Part shown: piece after piece, positions 29,903 to 33,010 of the stretch
Layout: the number at the start of each line of letters is the position of its first letter
Numbering within the stretch: position 1 is the stretch's first letter
DNA from: DATCJU01 sp036562635
GTDB taxonomy: Bacteria; Actinomycetota; Actinomycetes; Mycobacteriales; Pseudonocardiaceae
Assembly: GCA_036562635.1 (NCBI GenBank)
Contig: DATCJU010000148.1
Span: forward strand, 1 to 33,010
Length of the DNA: 33,010 bases
Direction of reading: 5' to 3'
Made by a program: the position numbers and the translations under genes
The notes under the pieces: model-generated
Database searches by the model: none
What the model was told of the DNA's origin: nothing
Seen by the model: only the letters and a program-made list of their open reading frames with translations

Positions 29903-31351
29903 TCAGGCGATGCCCGCCGCCCCACCGTCCCCCGCGGTGCCGAGGTCCCGCAGCAGCGCGCCCTGCCGTCGCAGCTCCTCCTGCACGGCGGCCGACGGAA
30001 CGTCCCGTGGCACCCGACCGGCCCGCACGGCCAGCCCGGCGCACACCCCCGCCGCCTGCCCGGTGGCCATGGCGATCGGCATCACCCGGTACGAGGAGTG
30101 CGCGACATGGGTACCGGAGATGCAACGCCCCGCCACCAGCATGCGCTCCGTTCCCCGGGGCAGCAGACAGCGCAGCGGAATGTCGTAGAACTCCCCGCGC
30201 GGCACCCGTCGGAGCACGGTCCCCGCGCCCTCGGGGTTGTGGATGTCCACGGGGTAGGCACCGTGCGCGACCACGTCGTCGAACTTGCGGGCCGAGAGGA
30301 TGTCCTCACCGGTCAGCTGGTAGTCGCCCAGGATGCGCCGGGTCTCGCGGACCCCGATCTGCACTCCACTCTGCGCCAGGTAGGAGTCCTCGAAGCCGGG
30401 AACCCGGCGGCACAGGAAACGGACGATCTGGTCGAGCTGACGGCGGCTGACGTACTCCGCCCGGGTCAGGTCCCACACGCTGGTGCCCAGCACCCCGGTG
30501 ACCCGGGTGCTGTTGACGCTCACCTCGCGCTCGTGCGGGGTGGCGAAGAAGAGCACGTCCTCCCGCGGCAGCTCCAGCTCACCGGCCCGGGTGGCCTGTT
30601 CGACCAGGTCCCACAGGCCGTGCACGCCCCGCCACTGGTCGGGGTGCTCCTCGACGTAGCGCGCGAAACGGGACCGGTCGAACTCGACCATCCGGAACAT
30701 CAGGGTCATGGGCTGCACCAGTCCGTCCTCGCGGCCCACCTCGAACGGCGCGCCCGCGGCGACGGCCACGTCCCCGTCCCCGGTGCAGTCGACGACCACG
30801 TCGGCGTCGAGGACGACCGGGCCCGACTTGGTCTCGAACACCACACGCCAGCCGTCCGGCTGCTCCAGACAACCGGAGGCGAAGGCGTGCAGCAGCAACC
30901 GCACCCCGGCCTCGTCGAGCAGGTCCAACGCGACGAGCTTGAACGTCTCGGGGTCGAACGGCACGGTGTAGCCGGTGCTGGGCGAGGGCAGTACCGCGCC
31001 ACCCCGCCCGGCGAGCCGCTCCAGCAACCGCCACAGCACCCCGGCCACCACCGGGTCGCCCTCACCGTGGTCGGTGGGCAACAGCCGACCGGTGTCCCCG
31101 CCGACGGCCTGCTTCTTCTCGTTGTGGAACGACATCAACGGCATGACCAGCGCCGCCGTGGCATTCCCACCGAGGAATCCGTAACGCTCGACGAGCACCA
31201 CGTCGGCCCCGGTGGCCGCGGCCCCGAGCGCGGCCCCCAGTCCGGCCGGTCCACCACCGACCACGAGCACCTGCGTGCGTCCACCGTGGGTGGCCCGCCG
31301 TGGCGGGAGAACGACGGCCTGCGGCTCTTCCGGCGGGGTCAGGACCGGCAT
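29903..31351 (-). CDS. FAD-dependent oxidoreductase (FAD_oxidored family)
   Basis: A 482-residue flavoprotein. The N-terminal Rossmann motif is 'VLVVGGGPAGLGAALGAAA' with the ribose-binding Glu in 'DVVLVERYGFLGGNATAAL'; the second FAD motif 'VVDCTGDGDVAVAAGAPFE' and the C-terminal 'GTHVAHSSYRVMPIAMATG' with 'QAAGVCAGLA' are typical of the FAD_oxidored (PF12831) family. Members occur beside sugar-uptake and glycoside hydrolase genes, but the substrate is unknown. No signal peptide is visible. The ATG at 31351 has GGAGG 8 bases upstream; the frame is open to 31402. It precedes the GH64 gene on the same strand by 354 bases, probably as a separate unit. Confidence 0.88.
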   Translation of the reverse strand: MPVLTPPEEPQAVVLPPRRATHGGRTQVLVVGGGPAGLGAALGAAATGADVVLVERYGFLGGNATAALVMPLMSFHNEKKQAVGGDTGRLLPTDHGEGDPVVAGVLWRLLERLAGRGGAVLPSPSTGYTVPFDPETFKLVALDLLDEAGVRLLLHAFASGCLEQPDGWRVVFETKSGPVVLDADVVVDCTGDGDVAVAAGAPFEVGREDGLVQPMTLMFRMVEFDRSRFARYVEEHPDQWRGVHGLWDLVEQATRAGELELPREDVLFFATPHEREVSVNSTRVTGVLGTSVWDLTRAEYVSRRQLDQIVRFLCRRVPGFEDSYLAQSGVQIGVRETRRILGDYQLTGEDILSARKFDDVVAHGAYPVDIHNPEGAGTVLRRVPRGEFYDIPLRCLLPRGTERMLVAGRCISGTHVAHSSYRVMPIAMATGQAAGVCAGLAVRAGRVPRDVPSAAVQEELRRQGALLRDLGTAGDGGAAGIA

Positions 31352-31475
31352 CGCGGGCACCTCCGTGCTGTCGTCGGGCAGAAACACGGCAACCGGGGGC
31401 ACCCTGTGGCACGACCGTGCTCGCCCGGCCGTGCCCCGAGCGGACCGGGTACCTCCCGGCCGTCAGGTTTTCACC

Positions 31476-32774
31476 CTACGGGGTGACATTCCGGGGGTTT
31501 CTCTCCGCCGCGGCCTGCCGTGCGGCCGCGGCGGCACGCTCCAGAAGCAGGGAGCGCTCCCGGGCGTTGCGGGTGAGCGATGCCGCGCGTTCGAACTCCT
31601 GCTGCGCCTCGGCGTGCCGACCGAGCCGGGCCAGCAGGTCCCCGCGCACGCTCGGCAGCAGGTGGTAGTTCCGCAACGTGGGCTCGGTGACTAACTCGTC
31701 CACCAGCGCCAGCCCCACCGCCGGACCGTGGGCCATCGCCAGCGCGACGGCGCGGTTCAGCTCCACCACCGGCGACGCGGTGAGCTGGGCGAGCACCCGG
31801 TAGAGCGCCGCGATGCGCACCCAGTCCGTTTCCTCGGGAGTACGGGCCCGGGCGTGACAGGCGGCGATGGCCGCCTGCAGCGTGTAGGGGCCGAGCTCCT
31901 CGCTCAGCTCCTCGGCCCGCTCCAGTGCGGCCAGCCCACGGCGGATGAGCAACTGGTCCCAGCGCCCCCGGTCCTGGTCCATCAGGAGCACGGGCTCGCC
32001 CGTGGGGCCGACCCGCGCCCGCAACCGCGACGCCTGGAGCTCCAGCAACGCGACCAGGCCGTGCACCTCGGGCTCCTTCGGCATCAACCCGACCAGGACG
32101 CGTCCGAGGCGCAGGGCCTCCGCGCACAGCGACGGCCGGATCCACTCGTCACCGGAGGTGGCCGCGTAGCCCTCGTTGAAGATCAGGTAGATGACCTGGA
32201 GTACCGACGCGAGGCGGTCGGCGAACTCGGTGCGGTCGGGAACCTCGAACGGCACCTGCGCCGCGGCCAGGGTGCGCTTGGCGCGGACGATCCGTTGGGC
32301 GAGCGTGGGCTCGGAGACCAGGAACGCGCGAGCGATCTCCTCCGTCGTCAGCCCGCCGAACAGGCGCAGGGTGAGCGCGACCCGCGCCTCGACCGAGAGC
32401 ACTGGGTGACACGTGGTGAACACCAGGCGGAGCAGGTCGTCCTCGACGGGGTTGTCGACCACGGCGGCGGGGTCCGGGGTGCTCGGTTCCCGCCGGAGCT
32501 GGTCGCGCCCCAGTTCCTCCAGCTTGCCGGCCAGCCGTTCCTTCCGGCGCAGCACGTCGAGGGCCCGGCGCTTGGCGACCGTCATGAGCCAGGCGCCCGG
32601 GTTGTCCGGGACACCGGACACCGGCCACTGCTCCAGGGCCGCGACCAGGGCGTCCTGTGCGAGGTCCTCGGCCAGCCCGAGGTCACGCACCATGCGGGTC
32701 AGACCCGCGACGAGGCGGGGTGACTCCATCCGGAAGACGGCGTCGACCGTCCGACGCGCGTCGGGCTCCTCCAT
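31476..32774 (-). CDS. ECF42-type RNA polymerase sigma factor with C-terminal TPR extension
   Basis: A 432-residue ECF sigma factor. Sigma region 2 ('MVRDLGLAEDLAQDALVAAL', 'NPGAWLMTVAKRRALDVLRR') and region 4 ('RVALTLRLFGGLTTEEIARA', 'FLVSEPTLAQRIVRAKRTL') occupy the first roughly 185 residues. The rest is the long extension that defines this group, with 'QVIYLIFNEGYAATSG', 'CHARARTPEETDWVRIAALY' and TPR-like helices near the end ('VRGDLLARLGRHAEAQQEFE'). ECF42 factors are controlled without a classical anti-sigma factor and sit beside YCII/DGPF-domain genes, as here (family knowledge). ATG 32774 has GGGGGTG upstream; GTG 32783 is an alternative. The GGGAGCGCTCCC palindrome at 31550-31561 lies inside the coding region. 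Confidence 0.93.
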   Translation of the reverse strand: MEEPDARRTVDAVFRMESPRLVAGLTRMVRDLGLAEDLAQDALVAALEQWPVSGVPDNPGAWLMTVAKRRALDVLRRKERLAGKLEELGRDQLRREPSTPDPAAVVDNPVEDDLLRLVFTTCHPVLSVEARVALTLRLFGGLTTEEIARAFLVSEPTLAQRIVRAKRTLAAAQVPFEVPDRTEFADRLASVLQVIYLIFNEGYAATSGDEWIRPSLCAEALRLGRVLVGLMPKEPEVHGLVALLELQASRLRARVGPTGEPVLLMDQDRGRWDQLLIRRGLAALERAEELSEELGPYTLQAAIAACHARARTPEETDWVRIAALYRVLAQLTASPVVELNRAVALAMAHGPAVGLALVDELVTEPTLRNYHLLPSVRGDLLARLGRHAEAQQEFERAASLTRNARERSLLLERAAAAARQAAAERNPRNVTP

Positions 32775-32837
32775 GGTCGTCACCCCCGGTTGCCGGCGAC
32801 GGACCGGCACCGCTGTTCCACGTCCCTCGGACCTCGT

Positions 32838-33010
32838 CTACTGCGCCCCGTCGACGCGCATGCGCAGTCGCTCCTCCTTCTCCCGCAGCTCCGGGGTAAA
32901 CGCCTCCCCGAAGTCGTCCGCCTCCGCCACCTGACGGATCTCCACCTCCATCTCCTCACCCGGCGCCGGGTGGAACGGAATCCGCTTCACCCACTCGATG
33001 GCCTCCTCCT
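32838..33010 (-). CDS. YCII/DGPF-domain protein (N-terminal part outside window)
   Basis: The last 56 residues of a minus-strand protein whose start lies beyond the window: 'EEAIEWVKRIPFHPAPGEEM', 'VEIRQVAEADDFGEAFTPEL', then a charged end at 'VDGAQ'. This is the C-terminal pattern of the YCII/DGPF family proteins that accompany ECF42 sigma factors and are their main targets. The stop is 63 bases before the sigma gene start, on the same strand, so the pair may be co-transcribed. Confidence 0.85.
   Translation of the reverse strand, partial: EEAIEWVKRIPFHPAPGEEMEVEIRQVAEADDFGEAFTPELREKEERLRMRVDGAQ

Noticed and set aside
31471..31486. TCACCC-TACG-GGGTGA as a terminator of the sigma-factor gene
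   Set aside because: It overlaps the stop codon, has only 6 base pairs and is not followed by a U-tract in the direction of transcription.
31550..31561. GGGAGCGCTCCC as a second CebR operator
   Set aside because: It lies deep inside the sigma-factor coding region (codons for Arg-Glu-Arg-Ser) and lacks the flanking T/A of the full site; probably chance.

Overview
The window is about 33 kb of very high-GC DNA with strong G/C bias at third codon positions, frequent GTG starts, 4-base stop/start overlaps and TAnnnT-type -10 boxes. This fits an actinomycete. The MprAB-type two-component pair, a DasR-type operator, a CebR-type operator and an ECF42-type sigma factor point to the order Pseudonocardiales (for example a Saccharothrix/Lentzea-like genus). 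That placement is inference; no rRNA gene is present. I see no phage, insertion sequence, CRISPR array or biosynthetic cluster.

Layout. 1-1656: end of a sugar ABC importer operon (two permeases, the first cut by the window edge). 1704-3371: PhoD-like phosphatase, facing an mprA-mprB-like envelope-stress pair (3419-5565, minus). 5628-7570 (minus): a UPF0126/TRIC-like membrane protein and an EthD-family/3-hydroxyacyl-CoA dehydrogenase pair. 7946-10226 (plus): BluB and a TPR-GGDEF protein. 10323-12848 (minus): an orphan NarL/LuxR-type regulator, a Tat-exported amidase and a sucrase/ferredoxin-like protein. 12970-13042: tRNA-Arg(CCT). 13253-13996 (minus): a DUF4352 membrane protein.

14454-15745 is a small gene graveyard: a frameshifted membrane protein, a GNAT acetyltransferase with one stop and two frameshifts, and a short remnant of a giant RHS/YD-repeat protein. 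It is followed by a ClpC-like AAA+ unfoldase (15807-18311), a structured 18.7-18.9 kb regulatory region with a possible tiny ORF, an ABM monooxygenase and a VOC protein.

The most coherent system is at 20.1-26.9 kb. A DasR-type operator (21887-21900) lies between a secreted AA10 chitin-active LPMO with a CBM5/12 module, followed by a DUF305 lipoprotein (minus), and a DasABC-like chitobiose importer operon ending in a cytoplasmic GH20 hexosaminidase (plus). Together these would cleave chitin outside, import the oligomers and hydrolyse them to GlcNAc inside. The importer has no ATPase gene and probably relies on a shared MsiK-type ATPase encoded elsewhere.

Downstream are an ArsR regulator with a wrecked SRPBCC partner, a secreted GH64 beta-1,3-glucanase with CBM6 under a CebR-like box, an FAD-dependent oxidoreductase, and an ECF42-type sigma factor preceded by its usual YCII/DGPF partner (cut by the window end). 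Strong hairpin terminators separate most units.
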